Source: Tissierella_A sp964489715
Lineage (GTDB): Bacteria > Bacillota > Clostridia > Tissierellales > Tissierellaceae
Length of the DNA stretch: 5,576 nt
NCBI GenBank assembly: GCA_964489715.1
Contig: CAZBAK010000077.1
Location: 1 to 5,576 of the forward strand
Direction of reading: 5' to 3'
A model generated the notes under the pieces. The model saw only the letters and a program-made list of their open reading frames with translations. It made no database searches and was not told where the DNA came from. Positions within the stretch are counted from its first letter, which is position 1; every line of letters starts with the position of its first letter. A program made the position numbers and the translations under genes. Below are positions 1-5,217 of this stretch, piece by piece.

Positions 1-774
1 ATCAAAGAAATGGCAGATATAGTTCATGAAGCTGGTGGACAACTTTATTATGATGGAGCTAATGCAAATGCTATACTAGGTCATGCTAGACCTGGAGATA
101 TGGGATTTGACGTAGTTCACTTTAATATTCACAAGACATTTTCAACTCCTCACGGTGGTGGAGGACCAGGTTCAGGAGCTATGGGAGTTAAGGAACATTT
201 AAGACAATTCTTACCAGTTCCTATAGTTGCTAAAGAAGGAGATAGATATTATCTAGACTATGAACTTGAAAATACAGTTGGAAAGGTAATGAATTTCTAT
301 GGACATTTTGGAATCTTGGTTAGAGCCTACACTTATATATTGACAATGGGTAGTGACGGACTTAAGAAAGCTTCCTCAATGGCAGTATTAAATGCTAACT
401 ATATGGCGAATAAATTAAAAGATGATTATTATCTACCAATAGATACTCTTTACAAGCATGAATTTGTACTTTCAGGCTTAAAAGAAAGTTCACTAGAAGT
501 TACTACTCTTGATATAGCTAAGAGACTTCTAGACTTTGGTTTCCATCCGCCAACTGTTTATTTCCCTCTTATCATAAAAGAAGCAATGATGATAGAGCCT
601 ACAGAAACAGAAAGCTTGGAAACATTAGATGAATTTATTGATGCTATGAAGAAAATAGCCAAAGAATCAAAAGAAGATGTTTCTATATTAAAAGAAGCAC
701 CACATGATACTATAGTTAGAAGACCGGATGAAACAAAGGCTGCAAGAAGTCCAGTTGTAACATATAAGGAGTAG
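1..774 (+). CDS. gcvPB: Glycine dehydrogenase (decarboxylating) subunit 2, 3' part
   Basis: This is the C-terminal 257 residues of the second subunit of the two-subunit P-protein of the glycine cleavage system; the gene is open at the left edge. With its GcvPA partner the PLP enzyme decarboxylates glycine and passes the aminomethyl group to lipoylated H-protein in the cytoplasm. Family-specific sequence is visible: a DGAN stretch near residues 18-21 of the visible part, the PLP-lysine motif HFNIHKTF with the Schiff-base Lys at window residue 45 (bases 133-135), and the glycine-rich HGGGGPGSG at 51-59. Full-length GcvPB is about 480-490 residues, so about half is missing. An in-frame ATG at position 10 is internal and not a start. 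The gene ends nine bases before lpdA, which fits a gcv operon with gcvT, gcvH and gcvPA expected upstream. The stop region also carries ribosome-binding sequence for lpdA. Confidence 0.96.
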   Translation: MKEMADIVHEAGGQLYYDGANANAILGHARPGDMGFDVVHFNIHKTFSTPHGGGGPGSGAMGVKEHLRQFLPVPIVAKEGDRYYLDYELENTVGKVMNFYGHFGILVRAYTYILTMGSDGLKKASSMAVLNANYMANKLKDDYYLPIDTLYKHEFVLSGLKESSLEVTTLDIAKRLLDFGFHPPTVYFPLIIKEAMMIEPTETESLETLDEFIDAMKKIAKESKEDVSILKEAPHDTIVRRPDETKAARSPVVTYKE

Positions 775-786
775 GTGGATTAATTG
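766..786 (+). promoter_or_regulatory. Ribosome-binding site that selects the TTG start of lpdA
   Basis: AGGTGG at 773-778 overlaps the gcvPB stop codon and lies five bases before the TTG at 784. A second purine block, AAGGAG at 766-771, lies 12 bases before it. No ATG lies in frame before the conserved FAD-binding motif, so the TTG start is well supported. The overlap with gcvPB suggests the two genes are translated from one message. Confidence 0.75.
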
Positions 787-2205
787 ACAAAAGATATAGC
801 AATAATTGGAGCAGGTCCTGGCGGCTACGTAGCCGCCATAAGGGCTGCTCAAATAGGAGCAAATGTATATTTAATAGAGAATAGAGAGATAGGAGGAACA
901 TGCCTAAATAGAGGCTGTATTCCTACTAAAACATATTTTAAAAATGCGGAATTTATGAAAGATGTAAGAAGATCTGAAGAGTTTGGCCTTAAAATAGACA
1001 ATTATGATTTAGATGGCAAGGTTCTTCAATCAAGAAAGCAGAAGGTTGTAGACAATCTTGTAAATGGAATAGAACAATTACTAGGATCCTACAAAAATAT
1101 AGAAGTCATAAATGCTACAGCTTCTATTAAAGACAAGAACACTGTACTAGTTAAAGTCCAAGGAGAAGGAGATAGGGAAATTACAGTAGATAATATTGTA
1201 ATAGCTACAGGCTCAGAACCACAGATGACAGAAACTAGTGGAGTAGATTTAGAAGGAGTAATAACATCTGATGATCTACTTGAAATGGATGAAATACCAG
1301 AGAGTATGATTGTAGTAGGCGGAGGAGTAATAGGCCTTGAGTTTGCAAGTATATATCAAGAACTAGGAACAAAAGTTACTCTTTTAGCTTCTAGAATATT
1401 AAAAGATATGGATAGGGAGATTTCTAGAAGGCTTCCTATGTTCTTTAAAAAGCAAGGAATGGAAGTATTCACAGATATAAGGGCTAGAGAGATACAAAAA
1501 GACGGAGACGGATTAAAAGTTATAGCTAAGTATAAGGAAAAAGACGAAGAAGTAGAAGTAAAAGCTGACTATGTTTTAATTGCCTCTGGAAGAAAACCTG
1601 TAATTGAAAATCTTGGTCTTGAAGATCTGGGAATAGAATTTGATAGAAGTGGAATAAATGTAGATGAAAATTTTGAAACAAATGTAAAAGGTATATATGC
1701 TATTGGAGATGTAAATAACCTAGGAATCCAGCTGGCACATGTTGCTTCAGCCCAAGGAACTTTTGTAGTAGAAACTATACTTGGAGAAGAGCCAGAGGTA
1801 AATCTAGATGTTTGGCCAAGTTGTATATTTACCCTACCAGAAGTTTCTTTTGTGGGAATGACAGAAGATGAATTAAAAGAGAAAAAGATAGACTTTAATT
1901 CAAGTAAATTCCTATTTTCAGCAAATGGAAAAGCCCTATCTTTAGAAGAAGGAGAAGGTTTTATAAAAGTATTTAGTTCCAAAGAAGATGATAAACTTCT
2001 TGGAGTGACAATTCTTGGAGCACACGCCAATGACTTGATTCATGAAGGGGCCTTAGTTATCTCTAATGGCTTAGGAGTAGATGCCATAAAGAGAACAATA
2101 CATGCTCATCCAACTCTTAGTGAAGCCTTTATGGAATCAGTAGAAGGATTACATGATAGAGCTATCCACATGGCACCACCTAGAAAAAAAAGAAAAAGAA
2201 GATAA
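784..2205 (+). CDS. lpdA: Dihydrolipoyl dehydrogenase (L-protein/E3)
   Basis: This 473-residue flavoprotein reoxidises dihydrolipoamide with NAD+. Placed directly after gcvPB it should serve the H-protein of the glycine cleavage system. Visible in order: the N-terminal FAD-binding GAGPGG (residues 9-14), the redox disulfide motif GGTCLNRGCIPTK with Cys40 and Cys45, the NAD-binding GGGVIG (179-184), the second FAD motif AIGDV ending near residue 310, and the C-terminal dimerisation domain with the catalytic HPTLSE dyad (His442, Glu447). The start is TTG, read from AGGTGG. There is no N-terminal lipoyl domain, unlike some clostridial E3 proteins. The last seven residues are all Arg or Lys (467-473) and extend past the usual end of the family. 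A palindromic terminator follows eight bases after the stop, making this the last gene of the operon. Confidence 0.97.
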   Translation: MTKDIAIIGAGPGGYVAAIRAAQIGANVYLIENREIGGTCLNRGCIPTKTYFKNAEFMKDVRRSEEFGLKIDNYDLDGKVLQSRKQKVVDNLVNGIEQLLGSYKNIEVINATASIKDKNTVLVKVQGEGDREITVDNIVIATGSEPQMTETSGVDLEGVITSDDLLEMDEIPESMIVVGGGVIGLEFASIYQELGTKVTLLASRILKDMDREISRRLPMFFKKQGMEVFTDIRAREIQKDGDGLKVIAKYKEKDEEVEVKADYVLIASGRKPVIENLGLEDLGIEFDRSGINVDENFETNVKGIYAIGDVNNLGIQLAHVASAQGTFVVETILGEEPEVNLDVWPSCIFTLPEVSFVGMTEDELKEKKIDFNSSKFLFSANGKALSLEEGEGFIKVFSSKEDDKLLGVTILGAHANDLIHEGALVISNGLGVDAIKRTIHAHPTLSEAFMESVEGLHDRAIHMAPPRKKRKRR

Positions 2206-2212
2206 ATATAAG

Positions 2213-2248
2213 AAAATAGGAAAGATAGTTAACTATCTTTCCTATTTT
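2213..2248 (+). terminator. Perfect 36-bp palindrome, intrinsic terminator after lpdA
   Basis: Bases 2213-2230 are the exact reverse complement of 2231-2248, with no spacer; the centre is GTTAAC. As RNA it would form a stem of about 16 bp with a UUAA loop, A4 at the 5' side and T5 at 2244-2248. Because it is symmetric it should also stop transcription arriving from the right. It separates the glycine cleavage operon from the phosphatase gene. Confidence 0.85.
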
Positions 2249-2278
2249 TGTAACTATATTTGAGAAAAAGAGGTTAAA

Positions 2279-2881
2279 ATGAAAAATAAAAAAATAATTA
2301 ATATTTTATTATTACTAATATTTTTAATATTGGGTTTTATGGTTAGAAATACAGGGGAAGCTATTCTTTTTGATGCAAAATTATTAGAATTTATACATAC
2401 AAGCACAAATCCTACATTATTTAAAATTATGAAGGGCATATCCTATTTAGGATCAGAAAAATTTATTATTCCTTTTATGTTAATTCTAATCTCTTTTAAT
2501 CTTTTTAAAAAAAATATAGCTGAGGCTATATTTTTACTTGTAAATAGTTTGGGAAGCTTTGGATTGAATTCCTTGCTAAAGGAAGTTTTTCAAAGAACAA
2601 GACCCTTGGATTTTTTCCTGGTAAAGCAAGGTGGCTTAAGCTATCCCAGTGGACATTCAATGGTAGTTATGAGTATGTACTTGGCATGCTATTACTTGCT
2701 TACTAGAAATATAAAGGACAAAAATAAAAAGTTTCTCATAGCTAGTATTATAGCTATATATATTTTAGCCATGGGAGCAAGCAGGATGTATTTAGGAGTT
2801 CATTGGCCAACTGATGTAATTGGCGGATATATTTCTGGTTATCTGTTATATGTAGAGAGTAAGAAAATATTAAGAGACTAA
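2279..2881 (+). CDS. PAP2-family membrane phosphatase
   Basis: This is a 200-residue integral membrane protein of the type 2 phosphatidic acid phosphatase superfamily. All three signature blocks are present: KX6RP (Lys101, Arg108, Pro109), PSGH (123-126, catalytic His126) and SRX5HX3D (Ser168, Arg169, His175, Asp179). Hydrophobic segments at about 5-22, 62-77, 80-95, 127-142, 152-167 and 179-192 give the usual six-helix layout, with the active site on the outer face. Likely substrates are undecaprenyl pyrophosphate or another lipid phosphate; the sequence does not decide between a BcrC-like and a PgpB-like role. AGAGG at 2269-2273 is five bases before the ATG. The start lies only 30 bases after the palindromic terminator, and I see no convincing promoter in between. 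No partner gene is adjacent on the same strand. Confidence 0.93.
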   Translation: MKNKKIINILLLLIFLILGFMVRNTGEAILFDAKLLEFIHTSTNPTLFKIMKGISYLGSEKFIIPFMLILISFNLFKKNIAEAIFLLVNSLGSFGLNSLLKEVFQRTRPLDFFLVKQGGLSYPSGHSMVVMSMYLACYYLLTRNIKDKNKKFLIASIIAIYILAMGASRMYLGVHWPTDVIGGYISGYLLYVESKKILRD

Positions 2882-2899
2882 GCAATAAAAAGATATCTT

Positions 2900-3019
2900 A
2901 AGCCCAAAGAAACAGCCTGCAAGCCTTGAAAGGATCCATACTACTAGAGAAGCCAAGAGACCAAGCCATTGTGCTTGGTAAAAGAAAAGCAAGGCTTCTA
3001 GGGCTAACTAGAAGCTTTT
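2900..3019 (+). ncRNA. Candidate structured RNA of unknown class (strand uncertain)
   Basis: This patch of about 120 bases is about 44% GC by hand count, while the surrounding noncoding DNA is very AT-rich. It contains several pairings: AAGCCTTG (2921-2928) with CAAGGCTT (2990-2997); the hairpin ACCAAGC (2960-2966) with GCTTGGT (2973-2979) and a six-base loop; CTAG plus AAGCC (2944-2954, two-base bulge) with GGCTTCTAG (2993-3001); and AGCCC (2901-2905) with GGGCT (3001-3005). Some exclude each other and the 3' hairpin, like a terminator/antiterminator switch, but no plus-strand gene follows. A short stretch at 2951-2970 loosely recalls the cobalamin-riboswitch B12 box, but the rest of that riboswitch is missing. 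It could be a 3'-UTR RNA of the phosphatase gene, an independent small RNA, or an old element. Confidence 0.35.
2991..3019 (+). terminator. Intrinsic terminator, possibly bidirectional, between convergent genes
   Basis: GCTTCTAG (2994-3001) pairs with CTAGAAGC (3008-3015) around a GGCTAA loop and is followed by T4 (3016-3019). The stem can extend to 11 bp by pairing 2991-2993 with 3016-3018, including one G-T pair. On the minus strand the same hairpin is followed by a T-rich run with interruptions and lies about 40 bases after the regulator's stop codon, so it could serve both convergent genes. Confidence 0.65.
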
Positions 3020-3057
3020 GAGACAATCTATAATCTACATATATTAAAAATCTTGTA

Positions 3058-3735
3058 TTATATTAAGGAGTCTTCTATTCCCTGTAAATCTAATATTTTC
3101 AACTTGTTTTTATTAAAATCTATTAGTCCTTCTTCTTTCATATTTATAAGTTCTCGAGAAAGTGAAGGCCTAGGAATATTTAAAAGTTCTGCCATCTTTT
3201 TCCTGCTATGAGGGAAAACTATGTTTAGGGAAGCCTGTCTTTTGTATTCTAATAGTATTATATTTGATATTTTCTTTCTTAAGGTATCTAGGCTAAGATT
3301 TGTTATTCTATCATTTAACATTAAAATTCTATTAGATAGTACACCCATAAAATTATGGATTATTTTTTCATCCATAGCCATCAACTTTACTATAACATCT
3401 CTGTGTAGATACATTATTTCAGAATCCTCTGAGGCTATAACTGTTGCAGGATATAAATGCCTCCCTGAAAAAACCAATGCCTCACCAAATATATTTCCAG
3501 TAGAAAAATGATTTATAGTTACTACCTGACCCGATGGAAAAGACTTATTTATCTCTACATTACCCCATAAAATGATACCAAGGCTGTTGCAATCATCTCC
3601 TTCTATAGCTATTATACTATTTTTTTTATAGGATTTTATACTATTTGGTATTTGGCTTATGATCTCTTCTATTCTACTAGAACTTATATCTTTAAATAAA
3701 ACACATTTTTTTAAAGCTTCAATATATTGCTTCAA
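3058..3735 (-). CDS. Crp/Fnr-family transcriptional regulator
   Basis: This is a one-component regulator of about 225 residues: an N-terminal cyclic-nucleotide-binding-like beta-barrel (about residues 12-112), a long dimerisation helix (about 113-148) and a C-terminal winged helix-turn-helix (about 173-205, recognition helix around RPSLSREL). The barrel keeps the FGEAL turn, but the Arg-Ser/Thr that binds cAMP phosphate in true CRP is replaced by Tyr-Pro before Ala-Thr-Val, so cAMP is an unlikely ligand. The FNR-type N-terminal cysteine cluster is absent; only two cysteines are seen, far apart. I place the start at TTG (3735-3733) because AGGTGG lies five bases before it. A GTG three codons upstream (3744-3742) falls inside that ribosome-binding site. 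The gene is divergent from the small-protein and ferritin genes, and the repeats between them are its likely operator. Confidence 0.9.
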   Translation of the reverse strand: MKQYIEALKKCVLFKDISSSRIEEIISQIPNSIKSYKKNSIIAIEGDDCNSLGIILWGNVEINKSFPSGQVVTINHFSTGNIFGEALVFSGRHLYPATVIASEDSEIMYLHRDVIVKLMAMDEKIIHNFMGVLSNRILMLNDRITNLSLDTLRKKISNIILLEYKRQASLNIVFPHSRKKMAELLNIPRPSLSRELINMKEEGLIDFNKNKLKILDLQGIEDSLI

Positions 3736-3740
3736 TTTAT

Positions 3741-3746
3741 CCACCT
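3741..3746 (-). promoter_or_regulatory. Ribosome-binding site deciding the regulator's TTG start
   Basis: Read on the minus strand this is AGGTGG, then ATAAA, then TTG. The arrangement is almost the same as at lpdA (AGGTGG, ATTAA, TTG), with the same five-base gap. The competing GTG sits inside the AGGTGG itself and has only AAGAGA directly against it, too close to be used well. Confidence 0.65.
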
Positions 3747-3750
3747 CTCT

Positions 3751-3814
3751 TATTGTATATGATTATTATATAAGAAGATTACCATAAATAATAATCATAT
3801 ACAATAATCATATA
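3751..3814. promoter_or_regulatory. Operator-like repeat cluster in the divergent regulatory region
   Basis: A perfect 19-bp inverted repeat (3751-3769 and 3788-3806) encloses an 18-bp spacer. Its core, AATAATCATATA, occurs at 3790-3801 and again 13 bp further on at 3803-3814, and as its reverse complement TATATGATTATT at 3756-3767. The left copy overlaps a minus-strand TATAAT at 3770-3765, a plausible -10 box for the regulator gene with no good -35. The right copies run up to a plus-strand TATAAT at 3813-3818, also without a good -35. This layout fits binding of a dimeric regulator, most simply autoregulation by the Crp/Fnr protein and control of the divergent gene. The binding protein is inferred. 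Confidence 0.6.
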
Positions 3815-3833
3815 TAATTATAAAAGAAGAAGT

Positions 3834-3859
3834 GTTTTAATTAAAAACTAAATGGGTAA
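3834..3859 (+). promoter_or_regulatory. SigB-like promoter for the 94-residue protein gene
   Basis: GTTTTA (3834-3839), a 14-bp spacer, then GGGTAA (3854-3859). The established Bacillus SigB pattern is GTTTAA, 12-15 bp, GGGTAT, so each half matches at five of six positions. The start codon is 32 bases past the -10-like block, leaving room for a short leader with a strong ribosome-binding site (AAGGAG, 3879-3884). The same two-block motif is repeated before the ferritin gene. Use of SigB or a related sigma factor is inferred. Confidence 0.55.
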
Positions 3860-3891
3860 ATCTAACATAGACTGGAGGAAGGAGAAAAATT

Positions 3892-4176
3892 ATGAATAAA
3901 ATATTACTTATAAATAGAATCGATACCCATAAGTTTAAAAAAGACAGAAAAAGAATATTTTTTTTAATAGGAAAGATAAAAGAGAAAAGCACAGAAAACC
4001 TTCTTATAAAGACATTGGATAAAATGAAATTTCTAATTAAAGATGATATAATTTATAAATATAATGGAGTTCAATTATATATGAAAGAAGAAGAAATACC
4101 TATGGTAATCAAAGAACTAACAAAGTCAGGTATAGATATATATAGTGTATACCAGTTGTATGATCCTTTAGAATAA
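3892..4176 (+). CDS. Small protein resembling the C-terminal domain of ABC ATPases
   Basis: This 94-residue soluble, Lys-rich protein has no membrane segment or signal peptide. Its ATG has an excellent ribosome-binding site (AAGGAG, seven bases upstream), so it is very likely translated. I do not recognise a named family with certainty. The last 30 residues, IPMVIKELTKSGIDIYSVYQ through DPLE, resemble the end of the DUF4162-type C-terminal domain found after the ATPase domain in many ABC-2 transporter ATPases, where IPE-x-L-V-x-x-G-I-x-IYSV is followed by SLED. No Walker A, signature or Walker B motif is present, so it cannot be an ATPase itself. It could be a stand-alone regulatory domain, an interaction protein, or a remnant. 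It sits between the operator region and ferritin, and its upstream motif is shared with ferritin. Confidence 0.8.
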   Translation: MNKILLINRIDTHKFKKDRKRIFFLIGKIKEKSTENLLIKTLDKMKFLIKDDIIYKYNGVQLYMKEEEIPMVIKELTKSGIDIYSVYQLYDPLE

Positions 4177-4188
4177 AGTATAATAAAG

Positions 4189-4220
4189 ATAAGTCTATAG
4201 ATTTAAAAGTATAAGTCTAT
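4189..4220. repeat. Pair of 10-bp direct repeats upstream of ferritin
   Basis: ATAAGTCTAT occurs at 4189-4198 and 4211-4220, 22 bp apart, about two helical turns. They lie just upstream of the SigB-like promoter of the ferritin gene and downstream of the small-protein gene. A weak hairpin (AAAGTA 4206-4211 with TACTTT 4221-4226) overlaps the second copy. The pair could be a regulator-binding site, but chance in AT-rich DNA is not excluded. Confidence 0.35.
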
Positions 4221-4231
4221 TACTTTATAGT

Positions 4232-4256
4232 GTTTTAAAATAAATACATTGGGTAA
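4232..4256 (+). promoter_or_regulatory. SigB-like promoter for ferritin
   Basis: GTTTTA (4232-4237), a 13-bp spacer, then GGGTAA (4251-4256). The flanks are shared with the upstream copy: both have AGTGTTTTAA on the left and TGGGTAAA on the right. The ferritin ATG is 44 bases past the -10-like block. A stress-sigma promoter before an iron-storage gene has a known parallel in SigB control of the ferritin-like Dps gene in Bacillus subtilis. An overlapping TATAGT (4226-4231) might act as an additional SigA -10, but it has no good -35. Confidence 0.55.
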
Positions 4257-4300
4257 AAAGTGTTAGAAGTAAATTAACAATACAATAGGGGGAATATAAA

Positions 4301-4786
4301 ATGGCATCAGAAAAACTATTAACTGAACTAAACAAGCAATTTAATTTTGAATTATTATCTGGATACTACTATATGGCAATGGCTTCATATTGTGAATCAG
4401 AAGATATGACTGGCTTCGCACATTTCCTGCATGAACAAGCAAAGGAAGAATATGAGCATGCTATGAAGTTTTACGAATTTATAAATGATATTGATGGAAG
4501 AGTTAAGATGCAAGCTATGAGTGAGCCTAAAAATGATTATAGTTCATTTTTAGAAGTATTTGAAGCAGCGCTATCCCATGAAGAGCTGGTTACATCTAAA
4601 ATAAATAATTTACTAGAGATGGCTATGGATGAAAAAGATTATCCTACAGTACAATTCTTACAGTGGTTTATAGCTGAACAAGTAGAAGAAGAGGCTAGCA
4701 TGAAAGAAATCATATCTAAATTAGAAAGAATAAATGATAACTTTAATGGTCTTTACCATCTTGACAGAGCCTTAGGTCAAAGATAG
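4301..4786 (+). CDS. ftnA: Non-heme ferritin (FtnA type)
   Basis: This 161-residue four-helix-bundle ferritin should form a 24-subunit cage that oxidises Fe(II) and stores it as a mineral in the cytoplasm. Every metal-site residue of E. coli FtnA occurs at the same number: Glu17, Glu50, His53, Glu94, Gln127 and Glu130 for the A and B sites, and Glu49, Glu126 and Glu129 for the C site, with Tyr24 and Trp122 also kept. The length is typical, and there is no rubredoxin domain, so it is not a rubrerythrin. AGGGGGA (4287-4293) lies seven bases before the ATG. It has its own SigB-like promoter region and a strong terminator, so it can be a single-gene unit. Proximity to the Crp/Fnr regulator suggests, but does not prove, redox or iron-linked control. 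Confidence 0.96.
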   Translation: MASEKLLTELNKQFNFELLSGYYYMAMASYCESEDMTGFAHFLHEQAKEEYEHAMKFYEFINDIDGRVKMQAMSEPKNDYSSFLEVFEAALSHEELVTSKINNLLEMAMDEKDYPTVQFLQWFIAEQVEEEASMKEIISKLERINDNFNGLYHLDRALGQR

Positions 4787-4801
4787 TATAAAATAAATTC
4801 G

Positions 4802-4835
4802 AAAATGTCTGAAGAATTATCTTCAGGCATTTTTT
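4802..4835 (+). terminator. Intrinsic terminator after ferritin
   Basis: A 14-bp stem (4802-4815 with 4820-4833, one G-T pair) closes an ATTA loop, and the T-run at 4830-4835 completes a classic Rho-independent terminator 15 bases after the ferritin stop codon. Confidence 0.92.
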
Positions 4836-4868
4836 AATGTGTTGTAGAAGAATGGGAGTGTAATATAT

Positions 4869-5213
4869 ATGGAAACAAATTATAATTCAAGTAATCCTAT
4901 AAGAGAAAAAGGGAAATCCTATTTTGATGGTGGCCTCTTACAACTTATTGGATGGTCTATACTTGGCATAGTTATAACAACTATTACTGTTGGAATAGCC
5001 TATCCTTGGGCACTTTGCATGGTCTATGGATGGAAAATAAATCATACAGTTATTGAAGGAAATAGACTGCAATTTAATGGTTCGGCCATAGGCTTATTTG
5101 GGAACTGGATTAAATGGCTCCTATTGACTATAATAACACTGGGCATATATGGTTTTTGGGTTAGGATAGCTTTAGAGAAATGGAAAGTTAGAAACACAAG
5201 TTTTAGGAGGTAG
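4869..5213 (+). CDS. DUF898-family small membrane protein
   Basis: This 114-residue protein is of the DUF898 (YjgN-like) type, function unknown. It has two hydrophobic regions, about residues 22-54 and 74-102. They carry an internal duplication with an exact 50-residue period: Thr40/Thr90, Gly42/Gly92, Ile43/Ile93, Trp47/Trp97, Trp55/Trp105, Lys56/Lys106 and Thr60/Thr110 correspond. The N-terminus (1-17) is polar and there is no signal peptide. GGGAG (4854-4858) is ten bases before the ATG, a rather long gap, so translation may be modest. The start lies only 33 bases after the ferritin terminator, with no clear promoter. Its last two codons, AGG AGG, are the ribosome-binding site of the transporter gene, so the two genes are probably co-expressed. 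Confidence 0.85.
   Translation: METNYNSSNPIREKGKSYFDGGLLQLIGWSILGIVITTITVGIAYPWALCMVYGWKINHTVIEGNRLQFNGSAIGLFGNWIKWLLLTIITLGIYGFWVRIALEKWKVRNTSFRR
5205..5210 (+). promoter_or_regulatory. Ribosome-binding site of the transporter inside the DUF898 gene
   Basis: AGGAGG is a near-perfect Shine-Dalgarno sequence seven bases before the GTG at 5218. It also encodes the final Arg-Arg of the DUF898 protein, immediately before its TAG stop. Only four bases separate that stop from the GTG, so translational coupling is likely. Confidence 0.8.
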
Positions 5214-5217
5214 ACTA

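Noticed and set aside
716..901. Minus-strand frame across the gcvPB-lpdA junction
   Set aside because: Low-complexity Leu-rich translation, antisense to two conserved genes.
1569..2030. Long minus-strand open frame (153 codons) inside lpdA
   Set aside because: It is antisense to a clearly conserved enzyme, has no family resemblance and no ribosome-binding site; it reflects codon bias of lpdA.
2254..2439. Minus-strand frame at the start of the phosphatase gene
   Set aside because: Antisense to a gene with intact PAP2 motifs; no independent support.
2951..2970. Resemblance to the B12 box of cobalamin riboswitches
   Set aside because: Only a short loose match; the conserved core upstream is absent and no cobalamin-related gene follows.
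2902..3021. Open frame through the GC-rich gap, from GCC at 2902 to TGA at 3019-3021, with TTG at 2926 as the only plausible start
   Set aside because: No ATG, no ribosome-binding site, no recognisable product; the base pairing explains the region better.
3221..3511. Plus-strand open frame of 96 codons inside the regulator gene
   Set aside because: It is antisense to the conserved barrel and helix region of the Crp/Fnr protein and has no recognisable domain.
3813..3822. TATAATTATA as a possible PerR box
   Set aside because: Only 10 bp of symmetric AT sequence, shorter than the 15-bp PerR pattern; it is better read as a -10 region.
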